From Pseudomonadota bacterium (GTDB taxonomy: Bacteria; Pseudomonadota; Gammaproteobacteria; Burkholderiales; Burkholderiaceae_C): a stretch of DNA of 37,737 nucleotides. How positions within the stretch are numbered: position 1 is the first letter of the stretch; each line of letters opens with the position of its first letter. Below are positions 15,447 to 23,536 of this stretch, piece after piece. The position numbers and the translations under genes are program-made. The notes below the pieces were generated by a model. It searched no databases. It worked only from the letters and a program-made list of their open reading frames with translations, and had not been told where the DNA came from. The stretch covers positions 1 through 37,737 of the forward strand of contig JABBOE010000022.1 of assembly GCA_019351955.1 (NCBI GenBank). Reading direction: 5' to 3'.

Positions 15447-17279
15447 TCAGAACCACGCGTCCTGCATCTCGCGGCAGGTCGCGTCGCGTCGGGCTACAAC
15501 CTGCAACCACGCCTGGATTTTCGGTAGCTCGTAAGCATAGAAGTAGCGGCATGCCTGGAGCTTCCCGTCGCGCAGATCCGACTTGCCCGTCTTGTCGGCT
15601 AGGTGCGCAAGTGCCGATTGGGCCACATCGAGCCAGATCCATGCCAGCACCACATGGCCGAATGCCTGCAGGTACGGCGTGGCATTGGCCAGCGTAGCCG
15701 CCGCATCCCCGCCCTCCCAGGCCCGGTGCGTGGCCTCCACAAGCTGCTGCAGCGCTGCGTTAAGCGCGCCGGCATGCATGTACAGGCACGACATCGGTTC
15801 GGCGCGGGCAATCGTGGCGTGCATGCGTGCAGCCAGGAGCGAAAGCCCTGCGCCATCCTCCATCACCACCTTGCGACCAAGCAGGTCCAACGCCTGAATA
15901 CCATGGGTCCCCTCGTGGATCATGTTCAGACGATTGTCGCGCCAGTATTGCTCCACGGGAAAATCGCGTGTGTACCCGTAGCCGCCATGCACCTGGATCG
16001 CCAGGCTGTTCGCTTCCAGACACCATTCGGAGGGCCAGCTCTTGGCAATGGGGGTGAGCACTTCCAGGAGCAGTCCAGCGTCGCGCGCCGCTGCCGCTTC
16101 GCCCGTGCGGTGCTCGTCGACGAGCCGCGCGCAGTACAGTTCCAAGGCCAGGGCGCCCTCGGCGTACGCTTTCTGCGCCAACAGCATGCGCTTGACATCG
16201 GCATGGGCGATGATCGCCACGGGCGGCTGGCCCGGATCCTTGCCGGCGGGCCCCAACGGGCGCCCCTGAGGGCGCTGACGCGCGTAGGCGAGCGCCGCCT
16301 CGAACCCCGCCATGCCCAACATGCTCGCTGCCATCCCCACGCCGATGCGCGCCTCATTCATCATGTGAAACATGCAGCGCAACCCATCGCCGGCGGCTCC
16401 GACCCGCCAGCCGATCGCCCCGGCGGCTCCCTGCACGGAATGTCGGCCATCGCCGAAATTCAAAAGGGTGTTGGGAGTGCCGCGCCATCCACATTTGTGG
16501 TTTAGCCCGGCCAAGTTCACATCATTGCGTTCACCCGTGAGCCGCCCTTCGGCGTCGACCAGTTTCTTGGGCACGATGAACAGCGAAATCCCGCGCGCGC
16601 CGGCACTGAGCTTGCCATCCGGGCCGGGTATCTTGGCCAGAACCAGATGCACGATGTTCTCGGTCAAGTCGTGCTCACCGGCGGAGATCCACATCTTGTT
16701 GCCGAAAAGCCGGTAGCGCGGGCCGAGCACGTCCGTTTCGAAGCCTTCACCGTCGGGTAACGCGCGCGTCCCGATGTCCGAGAGGCTCGACCCCGCTTGC
16801 GGCTCGGACAAGCACATCGTCCCGGACCACTGTCCGCGGAACTCGGGATGCGCGAACACGCGCTGCTGCGCCGGGGTGCCGTGCGCCATCAGCAAATTGG
16901 CGTTACCCACGGTGAGCAGGCCCGCCCCAATGCTGACTGACGCTCGGGCGAAGAACGCATTGGCCGCGGCCTCCACCGTGTAAGGCAGTTGCATGCCACC
17001 CAGCGCATCGTCCTGCGCGGCAGCAAGCATGCCCGATTCCGCATAGGCCTTCCAGGCCTCGTGCGTGGCTTTGGGCAGCACCACGCGATCACCTTCCTGA
17101 CGGGGCTCCTCGATGTCGACCAGACGGTTGAAGGGGGCGTACTTGTCCCGAGCGATGCGCTCGCACGTGTCGAGCACCTGGCTAAAGGTCTCCAGGCTGT
17201 GCTCCCCGTAGCGTGGACGCTCAGTCAATGCAGTCACGTCCAGCCAGTCGTACAGGAGGAAATCTATGGTCGGACGCAT
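15447..17279 (-). CDS. Long acyl-CoA dehydrogenase with C-terminal extension (about 610 aa)
   Basis: FAD-dependent alpha,beta-dehydrogenase of the long form (about 600 residues), the group that contains the 3-methylthiopropanoyl-CoA dehydrogenase DmdC. Visible motifs are GTMCLSEPQAGSSLSDIGTRA, YRLFGNKMWISAGEHDLTENIVHLVLAKIPG, HKCGWRGTPNTLLNFGD, the central helix MNEARIGVGMAASMLG, and QVHGGYGYTRDFPVEQYWRDNRLNMIHEGTHGIQALDLLGRKV. The last of these carries the catalytic Glu in HEGT. The C-terminal 110 residues form the extra helical domain of the group. ATG at 17279 is used; an upstream TTG (17312) is unlikely. A gap of 132 bases separates it from the thiolase gene, so an extra promoter here cannot be excluded. 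Confidence 0.9.
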   Translation of the reverse strand: MRPTIDFLLYDWLDVTALTERPRYGEHSLETFSQVLDTCERIARDKYAPFNRLVDIEEPRQEGDRVVLPKATHEAWKAYAESGMLAAAQDDALGGMQLPYTVEAAANAFFARASVSIGAGLLTVGNANLLMAHGTPAQQRVFAHPEFRGQWSGTMCLSEPQAGSSLSDIGTRALPDGEGFETDVLGPRYRLFGNKMWISAGEHDLTENIVHLVLAKIPGPDGKLSAGARGISLFIVPKKLVDAEGRLTGERNDVNLAGLNHKCGWRGTPNTLLNFGDGRHSVQGAAGAIGWRVGAAGDGLRCMFHMMNEARIGVGMAASMLGMAGFEAALAYARQRPQGRPLGPAGKDPGQPPVAIIAHADVKRMLLAQKAYAEGALALELYCARLVDEHRTGEAAAARDAGLLLEVLTPIAKSWPSEWCLEANSLAIQVHGGYGYTRDFPVEQYWRDNRLNMIHEGTHGIQALDLLGRKVVMEDGAGLSLLAARMHATIARAEPMSCLYMHAGALNAALQQLVEATHRAWEGGDAAATLANATPYLQAFGHVVLAWIWLDVAQSALAHLADKTGKSDLRDGKLQACRYFYAYELPKIQAWLQVVARRDATCREMQDAWF

Positions 17280-17411
17280 CAGGATTGCACCAGATTGAAT
17301 TGCACGCCCCAAAGCACCGAATATGAGGGGATCGCAAGGGCATCGGGGCCCAGCCGCAAGAGCTGTGCGGGACCTCCTCCGTCACCGCTCCCATGCATGG
17401 TCGTTGCGCCT

Positions 17412-18593
17412 TCAGAGCACTTCGAAGAGTCCTGCCGCGCCTTGGCCGCCACCAATGCACATGGTGACAACGACATATTTGACACCTCGGCGCTTTCCCT
17501 CGATCAGCGCATGGCCCACAAGGCGCGCGCCCGACACGCCATAGGGATGCCCGACCGCGATCGCACCGCCGTTGACGTTCAGGCGCTCGTCAGGGATGCC
17601 CAGCTTGTCACGGCAGTAGATGACTTGCACGGCGAACGCCTCATTGAGTTCCCACAGGCCGATGTCGTCAACCTTGAGCCCGGCGCGCTGCAACAGGCGT
17701 GGTACCGCGAACACGGGGCCGATGCCCATTTCGTCTGGCTCGCAGCCAGTCACGGCAAAGCCGCGGAATGCGCCAAGGGGCTCGACGCCGCGCTGCTCAG
17801 CGAGCCGCGCGTTCATGACGACGCACGCCGAGGCGCCATCGGAAAACTGGCTCGCGTTTCCCGCGGCAATGACACCGCCAGGCGTGGCGGGGCGAATCTT
17901 CGAGACGCCTTCATAAGTCGTGTCTGCGCGAATGCCCTCGTCCGTGGCCAGCGTCACCTCACGGGTGAGAAGCTGGCCGGTGGCCTTGTCCGCCACAGCA
18001 GCGCGAACGGTGATGGGCACGATCTCATCAGCGAACCTGCCTGCCGCCAGCGCGGCCGCGGCACGTTGCTGGCTGCGCGCACCATACTCGTCTTGCTGTT
18101 GGCGTGAAATCCCGTAGCGCTTGGCGACGGCCTCTGCGGTCTGCACCATGGTCCAGTAAATGGTCGGTTTGTGCTCTACCAGCCAGGCGTCACGCAACAT
18201 GTGTTTGTTGGCGCGGTCATTTTGCACGCAGGAAATGGACTCGACGCCACCGGCGACCATCACTGGGACCTGATCGACGATGACCCGGTGTGAGGCCATC
18301 GCGATCGCCTGCAGGCCTGAGGAACAGAAACGATTCACGGTGACGCCGCCTGCCGTGACCGGAAGCCCCGCACGCAGCGCGATCTGTCTCGCAATATTGT
18401 TGCCAGTCGGGCCCTCCGGGTATGCGCAGCCCATGATGCAATCTTCCACCTCATCGGGCGCAATGCCGGCGCGCTGCACCGCGGCTTGCACCACGTGCCC
18501 GCCCAGTGTGGCGCCATGGGTGAGATTGAGCGCGCCTCGCCACGATTTGGCGAGCCCCGTACGCGCGGTGGAGACGATGACGGCTTCGCTCAT
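17412..18593 (-). CDS. Acetyl-CoA acyltransferase (3-ketoacyl-CoA thiolase)
   Basis: Cleaves 3-ketoacyl-CoA with CoA to release acetyl-CoA, the last step of a beta-oxidation turn. The 393-residue protein has the full thiolase triad: Cys90 in [13 protein letters not shown], His349 in [16 protein letters not shown] and Cys379 in [13 protein letters not shown], plus NEAFA. Length is normal. The GHPYG form, with Tyr where biosynthetic thiolases usually have Leu or Met, is frequent in degradative enzymes. It is encoded 48 bases after the FadB-like fusion, as in fadBA-type operons. Confidence 0.93.
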   Translation of the reverse strand: MSEAVIVSTARTGLAKSWRGALNLTHGATLGGHVVQAAVQRAGIAPDEVEDCIMGCAYPEGPTGNNIARQIALRAGLPVTAGGVTVNRFCSSGLQAIAMASHRVIVDQVPVMVAGGVESISCVQNDRANKHMLRDAWLVEHKPTIYWTMVQTAEAVAKRYGISRQQQDEYGARSQQRAAAALAAGRFADEIVPITVRAAVADKATGQLLTREVTLATDEGIRADTTYEGVSKIRPATPGGVIAAGNASQFSDGASACVVMNARLAEQRGVEPLGAFRGFAVTGCEPDEMGIGPVFAVPRLLQRAGLKVDDIGLWELNEAFAVQVIYCRDKLGIPDERLNVNGGAIAVGHPYGVSGARLVGHALIEGKRRGVKYVVVTMCIGGGQGAAGLFEVL

Positions 18594-18641
18594 GGGGATT
18601 TCCAGTTGAATATTAGGAGGGCGCGTCGACGGGATGCGCGG

Positions 18642-20735
18642 TCACGCGTCGTTGAAGGGCTTGCCTTGCGAGGCTCGTTCGGCCAATAGGGGCGCGGGTT
18701 GCCAGAAGTCGGCGTCGGCGCCCGGTTGGGCGGCGAACTGGCGCATCCGCCGTGCCACCATGTACAGCCCGACCGTGTCGGCGTAAAACATCGGACCGCC
18801 GCGCCAGGCGGGGAACCCGTAGCCTGCCAGGTAGACCATGTCAATATCGCTCGCACGCTGGGCGTAGCCTTCATGCAAAATGCGCGCACCCTCGTTGACC
18901 AGGGCATAGATGCAGCGTTCCACGATCTCGGCGTCGCTGATGGCGCGCGGGCTGATCCCGATCTCCTGGCGATACGCCGTGATCAGCGCGTCGACCTCAG
19001 GGTCGGGAAGCGCATCGCGCCGGCCTGGTTCGTAGCGATACCAACCGGCGCCGGTCTTCTGTCCATAGCGCCCGCGCTCACAAAGGCGGTCAGCCAATCG
19101 CGAGTATTTGACATGCGGTCTTTCCACGTAGCGGCGCTTGCGGATGGCCCACCCGATGTCGTTTCCGGCGAGATCCCCCATGCGGAACGGACCCATGGCC
19201 ATGCCCCAGGCTTCAAGGGCGTGGTCCACCTGTTGAGGGCTTGCGCCCTCCTCGACCAGGAAGTTCGCCATGCGCCCGTAATGTTCCAACATGCGGTTGC
19301 CGATGAAGCCATCGCACACGCCCGATACCACGGCGGTCTTGCGTATGGTCTTGGCCAGCTGCATGACTGTGGCCAGGACATCGCGGGCGGTCGCCTTGCC
19401 GCGCACGACCTCCAGCAGTTTCATCACATTGGCAGGGCTGAAGAAATGCAAGCCGACGACGTCCTGGGGGCGTTGCGTGAAGGCGGCGATGGCATCGAGG
19501 TCAAGCGTCGACGTATTGGATGCGAGGATGGCACCGGGCTTGGCCACGGCATCAAGGCGCTGAAAGACCTCCCGCTTGACGTCCATGTTCTCGAAAACGG
19601 CTTCGATGACCAGGTCGCAGGCGGCCAGGCTGGAAAAATCCAGCGTGGGATGCAGCAGGCCCATGCGCGTGTCCACAGCTTCGGCTGTGAGCTTGCCCTT
19701 GCGGGCCGAGTTCTCGTAGTTCTTGCGGATGGTGGCCACGCCGCGGTCGAGTGCCTCCTGCGCCGTCTCGACAAGGGTCACGGGAATGCCGGCATTCAAA
19801 AAATTCATGCTGATGCCCCCACCCATCGTCCCAGCGCCGATCACGCCCACCTGGGCGATGGTGCGGGTGGGCGTGTCGGCGGGAACGTCGGCGATCTTGG
19901 AAGCAGCACGCTCGGCGAAGAAGGCATGGCGCAGGGATTGCGATTCCGGCGTGGCCATCAACATGACGAACAGGCGCCGCTCCTGCAGCATGCCCGCATC
20001 GAAGTCCTTGAGCGACCCGGCCACGCCTTCGACACACTGCAAACGGGCTGGCTCGCGGGGAAATTGGGCCTGCACCGTGGTGCGCGTGAACTGGATATAC
20101 CCCTCGGCGTCCCGATGATCGACTGACCGGTCGCGCGTGCGCGGCAATGGATTAGCCGAGGCCGCGAGCTTGCGCGCCACGTCGACACCAGCTTGCACGA
20201 CGTTGTCCTCGACCACGGCGTCAAACAACGAAGTCTGCGCCAATCGTCTGGCCGCCACGGGTTCGCCGGACACAATCATGTTCATCGCCGTTTCCAGCCC
20301 CACCGCGCGCGGCAGGCGTTGCGTGCCACCGGCTCCGGGCACCAAGCCGATCTTGACCTCGGGCAATGCCACCCGAGCCTCGGCCAGCGCCACACGGCCG
20401 TGGCAGCCGAGCGCAAATTCCAGTCCCCCGCCCATGCAGGTGCCGCCGATCGCTGCCACCACGGGCTTGGTGCACGCCTCGGCCACCCCAATGACGTCCA
20501 GCAAATGCGGTGAGGCCATCGATTCTGGCTTGCCGAATTCGCGGATATCCGCTCCGCCAGAAAACACGGTCCCGGCGCCCGTGACCACAATGCCAGCCAC
20601 CGTCGGATCCGCGGCTGCGGTGTCGATCGCTTCCACAAGCTGGCGTCTTTGCTGCCAGCCAAAGCCGTTGACTGGCGGATTATTCAGAGTGAGAACGACG
20701 ATGTCGCCGTGGCGGGAAGCGTCGACGTTGGCCAT
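18642..20735 (-). CDS. Bifunctional enoyl-CoA hydratase / 3-hydroxyacyl-CoA dehydrogenase (FadB/FadJ/PimF-like)
   Basis: Catalyses the two middle steps of beta-oxidation. The 697-residue protein has an N-terminal crotonase domain (about 1-190) with both catalytic glutamates at the usual 20-residue distance: Glu106 in GGGLEFALG and Glu126 in ALPEVKIGLVPGAGGTQRLPR. A Rossmann domain follows with GAGTMGGGI at 300-308, then FENMDVKREVFQRLD, SNTSTLDLDAIA and VVGLHFFSPANVMKLLEVV with the catalytic His. Two C-terminal helical domains follow (DGFIGNRML and YLAGYGFPAWRGGPMFYAD). Length matches the PimF/peroxisomal-type fusions. CTGGAGAC supports the start at 20735. It is the first gene of the ten-gene minus-strand operon; its leader contains the TGCGGA hexamer array. 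Confidence 0.93.
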   Translation of the reverse strand: MANVDASRHGDIVVLTLNNPPVNGFGWQQRRQLVEAIDTAAADPTVAGIVVTGAGTVFSGGADIREFGKPESMASPHLLDVIGVAEACTKPVVAAIGGTCMGGGLEFALGCHGRVALAEARVALPEVKIGLVPGAGGTQRLPRAVGLETAMNMIVSGEPVAARRLAQTSLFDAVVEDNVVQAGVDVARKLAASANPLPRTRDRSVDHRDAEGYIQFTRTTVQAQFPREPARLQCVEGVAGSLKDFDAGMLQERRLFVMLMATPESQSLRHAFFAERAASKIADVPADTPTRTIAQVGVIGAGTMGGGISMNFLNAGIPVTLVETAQEALDRGVATIRKNYENSARKGKLTAEAVDTRMGLLHPTLDFSSLAACDLVIEAVFENMDVKREVFQRLDAVAKPGAILASNTSTLDLDAIAAFTQRPQDVVGLHFFSPANVMKLLEVVRGKATARDVLATVMQLAKTIRKTAVVSGVCDGFIGNRMLEHYGRMANFLVEEGASPQQVDHALEAWGMAMGPFRMGDLAGNDIGWAIRKRRYVERPHVKYSRLADRLCERGRYGQKTGAGWYRYEPGRRDALPDPEVDALITAYRQEIGISPRAISDAEIVERCIYALVNEGARILHEGYAQRASDIDMVYLAGYGFPAWRGGPMFYADTVGLYMVARRMRQFAAQPGADADFWQPAPLLAERASQGKPFNDA

Positions 20736-20771
20736 GCTGTCTCCAGGGATGTGAACGGGCTTTGCAAGCGC

Positions 20772-20813
20772 TGCGGATGCGGATGCGGATGCGGATGCGG
20801 ATGCGGATGCGGA
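20772..20813. repeat. Seven perfect tandem copies of hexamer TGCGGA
   Basis: The unit TGCGGA is repeated exactly seven times without a mismatch. The array lies 36 bases ahead of the FadB-like start codon on the minus strand and about 90 bases ahead of comB on the plus strand, and it abuts a CGGAATTCCG palindrome. Hexamers keep reading frame, so copy-number change would alter leader length or promoter spacing rather than frame. Slippage is known for such simple repeats; no evidence for variability is available from one sequence. Confidence 0.95.
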
Positions 20814-20814
20814 A

Positions 20815-20839
20815 TTCCGCTATGCAGAATTATGTTTTG
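20815..20839 (+). promoter_or_regulatory. Putative IclR operator between fadB-like gene and comB
   Basis: TTCCG (20815-20819), 5-base spacer, CAGAA (20825-20829), 5-base spacer, TTTTG (20835-20839). The first two half-sites are flanked by A and T to give ATTCCG-N5-CAGAAT, one mismatch short of a perfect 17-bp palindrome. Its layout is the same as at the iclR promoter (23474-23498) and at livH (7666-7690), although the third half-site is weak. It lies in the 167-base divergent region and could control both directions. Confidence 0.45.
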
Positions 20840-20902
20840 ATTATGATGGATGCTAGCCTGCTCCCGATTGCTTGTAAAGGCGCTGACGAACACCGATCCA
20901 CG

Positions 20903-21628
20903 ATGCAGAAAATCCACGTGTTGCTCACCAAGGAAGAACTCGACGACCAGCGTCTGGACGGTCGGGTCGTCATTGTGCTGGACGTGCTCTTTGCCACCAC
21001 GTCGGCGCTGGCCGCACTGCATGCAGGTGCCAACTCGGTGATCCCTGCGCTGGACGCGGAGCATGCACGCCGCATCGCTTCGGAGCTTGCCGTGGGAAGC
21101 GCCATCCTGAGTGGTGAACTGGATGCCGAGACCCTGCCAGGCTTTGCCCATCCGACCCCCTTGGCGCTGCTGCGCCATGATCTGCAAGGTCGCAATCTGG
21201 TTTACAGCACCACAAATGGCACGGTTGCGCTGCGCAAGGCATTGCCAGCGGCTCATGTTTATGCTGCCAGCTTGCGCAACGCCCGGGCCACCATCGCGCA
21301 CGTGCTGCGCGAGCACGCGCGCAGCACCGTTCTGATCGTGTGCGCCGGGTCGAGCGAACAATTCAATCTGGAGGATTTCTACGGCGCGGGGCTTCTCGTA
21401 TCGTGCCTGCAACAAGCCCCCGGTCAGCGCAGCTATTCCGATGCAGCGCTTGCGGCGGCCTTGTTGCAGCAGGGCAGCGACGCCTTGCGCTGCTTGGCTG
21501 ACTCGCGCGTGGGCCGCCTGATGGCCTCGCGCGGGCTTGGCGCGGAAGTGCACTATGCCGCGCAAATCCATGTGGATTCGGTGGTCGCCCGCATGGTGGA
21601 TGGGCGGCTCATGCGCGTTGCCGTCTAG
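20903..21628 (+). CDS. comB: 2-phosphosulfolactate phosphatase family protein (ComB-like)
   Basis: ComB hydrolyses 2-phosphosulfolactate to sulfolactate in coenzyme M synthesis, but homologues are widespread in bacteria that lack the rest of that pathway. The 241-residue protein starts MQKIHVLLTKEELDDQRLDGRVVIVLDVLFATTSALAALHAGA, matching the family opening. It continues with NLVYSTTNGTVAL and IVCAGSSEQFNLEDFYGAGLLVSCL, which carry the acidic metal-binding region. From memory the family consensus is DVLRATT; here Phe replaces the Arg, which may mean altered specificity. ATG 20903 fits the family start; the frame is open upstream through the hexamer array (as Arg-Met repeats), which I regard as untranslated. 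No other sulfonate gene is present. It is followed by a hydrolase gene 9 bases later. Confidence 0.8.
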   Translation: MQKIHVLLTKEELDDQRLDGRVVIVLDVLFATTSALAALHAGANSVIPALDAEHARRIASELAVGSAILSGELDAETLPGFAHPTPLALLRHDLQGRNLVYSTTNGTVALRKALPAAHVYAASLRNARATIAHVLREHARSTVLIVCAGSSEQFNLEDFYGAGLLVSCLQQAPGQRSYSDAALAAALLQQGSDALRCLADSRVGRLMASRGLGAEVHYAAQIHVDSVVARMVDGRLMRVAV

Positions 21629-21637
21629 ACGCTGCGC

Positions 21638-22531
21638 ATGGCGATGGATCACCATGACGTGACCTTGCCAGGTGGGTTGCGCTTGCATGCTGCAAGCGTT
21701 GGCACAGCTGGCAAGCCACTGCTGCTGTTTGTCCACGGTTTTCCCGAATGCTGGGCCGCGTGGCACGCGCTGCTGCACGCATTTGGGGGCGATTACTTCG
21801 CCGTGGCGCCCGACCTCCGGGGCTATAACCTGTCGGACAAACCGCAGGGTGTTGCTGCCTACCGGGTGCAGCCGTTGATGGACGATCTGCGCGGCCTTCT
21901 GGCACATTTCGGCTATCGGCAATGCATCCTGGTTGCCCACGATTGGGGAGGCGCTGTGGCGTGGAGCCTCGCCGTGCACCACCCGCAACTGGTTTCGCGG
22001 CTGGTCATCATCAATTCGCCCCACCCTGTTGCGTTTGCCCGCGCCCTGAGCCACGATCGGGCCCAGCAGTCAGCAAGCCAGTACATGCTGCGTTTGCGTG
22101 AGCCGGACGCCGCCGCGCTGTTGTTGCGCGATGATTGCGCGCGCCTGTTGGCGCTGTTTCGCCACCCGGTGAGCGGGCTCAGCGCGCTGAACCAAGCGCA
22201 GATCGACCTGTATAAGCAAGCCTGGCAGATCCCCGGCGCGATGGATGCCATGCTGAACTACTACCGGGCCTCGCCGCTTATGCCGCCGACCGCGCAACAA
22301 TCTGGCGCAGCTGGCTTGCAGCTTGAAGCCGGCGCGTTCATTGTGCGCATGCCCACGCTGGTGATCTGGGGCGAGCAGGACCAAGCCCTATTGCCTGTGC
22401 TGCTCGATGGACTGGAAACTGTTGCGCCTGACTTGCGGATCCAGCGGGTGCCCGAAGCCTCGCACTGGGTGGTGCATGAGCGCCCGGAGGTGGTCGAGGC
22501 GGCAATTCGCGCATTCTTGGCCGAAGCGTGA
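21638..22531 (+). CDS. Alpha/beta hydrolase, epoxide hydrolase / haloacid dehalogenase-like
   Basis: The 297-residue protein has HGFPECW (33-39, oxyanion), the nucleophile elbow HDWGG with Asp102 in place of Ser, the acid region VIWGEQDQALL, and the catalytic His in SHWVVHERPE. The cap segment NYYRASPLMPP contains the tyrosines that polarise the epoxide in epoxide hydrolases. An Asp nucleophile means an ester intermediate with the substrate carbon, as in epoxide hydrolases and fluoroacetate dehalogenases; these two are hard to separate by eye. It forms a two-gene unit with comB (9-base gap) and ends 9 bases before the convergent iclR gene. ATG 21638 is used; 21644 is possible. Confidence 0.85.
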   Translation: MAMDHHDVTLPGGLRLHAASVGTAGKPLLLFVHGFPECWAAWHALLHAFGGDYFAVAPDLRGYNLSDKPQGVAAYRVQPLMDDLRGLLAHFGYRQCILVAHDWGGAVAWSLAVHHPQLVSRLVIINSPHPVAFARALSHDRAQQSASQYMLRLREPDAAALLLRDDCARLLALFRHPVSGLSALNQAQIDLYKQAWQIPGAMDAMLNYYRASPLMPPTAQQSGAAGLQLEAGAFIVRMPTLVIWGEQDQALLPVLLDGLETVAPDLRIQRVPEASHWVVHERPEVVEAAIRAFLAEA

Positions 22532-22540
22532 AGACCCGGC

Positions 22541-23365
22541 TCAACGCGTGACCAGGCTTTCCAGCTGCCGTGCCAGCGCAATCAGCCGGGGCCGCACTTC
22601 CTGGAGCAAGAAGTCCGGGCTGAGCTGGAATGCGGGACCTCCGCAGTTGATCGCCATCAGAGGCATGCCACCGCCGGGGTCGATACCGATTGCAATGGCG
22701 TTGACATCAGGCTGCCAGTCGCCGAACGAACACGCGACGCCCAGGGTTCGGTAGTCGTCCAGTGCCTTGTTGATGGCGTTCTTGAGCGCAGGCCAGGCCA
22801 CCTCATCAAGTGCGGCGAGGTCCTCGAAGATGGACGCGCGCTCGCGCTCGCCAGCCACGGCAAGGTAGGCGCGCCCCGTGGCCGTGGTGGCGATGGGGAT
22901 GCGCGACCCCACGTCCAGGCTCAATGTCAAGGCGGAGGCGCTGCGGCAATTTTCGACGTAGATCAGCGACAAGCGGTCGCGTATGCACAATGAGACCATC
23001 GCCTTGGAAACATCGGCCAGCTCCTGCATCAGCGGCCTGGCAATCTGGCGAATGTCCATGCGGGCCAGCACGGTGCTGCCAAGCGACAAGGTGGCCGTAC
23101 CCAGCCGGTACTTGCCGCTGTCCTCGTCCAGTGTGAGATAGCCCAGCCGCGTCAACGTATAAGTCAGGCGCGAGACCGTGGATTTCGGCAGCTTGCAGCG
23201 CTGTGCAATGTCCAGATTGCCCAGAGCCTTGTCGCGGGCACGAAAGCTCGACAGCACCTCGAGGCCTCGCGCCAGGGCCGTAACGAACTGACGGTCGTCT
23301 TTAGATGTGCCCGTCCGCTTGTCGGGCGAATTCGCTTGGAGTGGCTTGGCGCTGTGCGTGTTCAT
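22541..23365 (-). CDS. IclR-family transcriptional regulator
   Basis: A 274-residue regulator. It has an N-terminal winged helix (FVTALARGLEVLSSFRARDKALGNLDIAQRCKLPKSTVSRLTYTLTRLGYLTLDEDSGKYRLG) and a C-terminal IclR effector domain with IPIATTATGRAYLA and the closing INCGGPAFQLS. IclR proteins bind small acids or their CoA-related metabolites and control catabolic genes. A first ATG at 23467 would add 34 residues, but it falls inside the -10 box of a good promoter (23463-23491), so ATG 23365 is chosen, although neither start has a strong Shine-Dalgarno. It sits between the comB unit and the dehydrogenase operon and is the obvious local regulator of the whole catabolic block. Confidence 0.88.
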   Translation of the reverse strand: MNTHSAKPLQANSPDKRTGTSKDDRQFVTALARGLEVLSSFRARDKALGNLDIAQRCKLPKSTVSRLTYTLTRLGYLTLDEDSGKYRLGTATLSLGSTVLARMDIRQIARPLMQELADVSKAMVSLCIRDRLSLIYVENCRSASALTLSLDVGSRIPIATTATGRAYLAVAGERERASIFEDLAALDEVAWPALKNAINKALDDYRTLGVACSFGDWQPDVNAIAIGIDPGGGMPLMAINCGGPAFQLSPDFLLQEVRPRLIALARQLESLVTR

Positions 23366-23462
23366 GGACGTGATGAGCAGTTGGAAGATGGGCGAACCGA
23401 GTGCGGCATGAGCCGCTGGGCGTGCAGTCTTGACAGGGGGCCCTGCAGGCTTAACAATCGTC

Positions 23463-23491
23463 AACATAAATCACGGAACGCGATTCCGCAA
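23463..23491 (-). promoter_or_regulatory. Sigma70-like promoter of iclR
   Basis: On the minus strand TTGCGG (23491-23486) is separated by exactly 17 bases from TATGTT (23468-23463), a good -35/-10 pair. The predicted transcription start would lie near 23455, leaving a leader of about 90 bases before ATG 23365. The putative operator (23474-23498) occupies the spacer and -35 box, so a bound regulator would block RNA polymerase, which fits negative autoregulation. Confidence 0.55.
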
Positions 23492-23498
23492 TGCGGTT
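23474..23498. promoter_or_regulatory. Putative IclR operator between iclR and the dehydrogenase operon
   Basis: CGGAA (23474-23478), TTCCG (23484-23488) and CGGTT (23494-23498) are separated by 5-base spacers. The first pair is a perfect 15-bp palindrome with the spacer; the second (TTCCG-CAATG-CGGTT) is nearly so. IclR-family sites are typically short palindromes of this size. This is the best copy of the pattern also found at 7666-7690 and 20815-20839. It overlaps the iclR promoter and lies 215 bases ahead of the plus-strand operon. Confidence 0.55.
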
Positions 23499-23536
23499 TT
23501 ACCGAAATTTTGATTCGTTCAGGCTTGGGCCTACAG

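Noticed and set aside
18699-20126. Plus-strand open frame of 475 codons opposite the FadB-like gene
   Set aside because: It is fully antisense to a gene with both catalytic domains intact, and its composition is typical of a shadow frame.
20772-20813. CRISPR-like array
   Set aside because: The unit is only six bases and has no spacers; it is a simple tandem repeat.
20762-20902. N-terminal extension of ComB with Arg-Met repeats encoded by the hexamer array
   Set aside because: ComB homologues begin at the MQKIHV position, and no ribosome site precedes 20762; the repeats are more likely untranslated.
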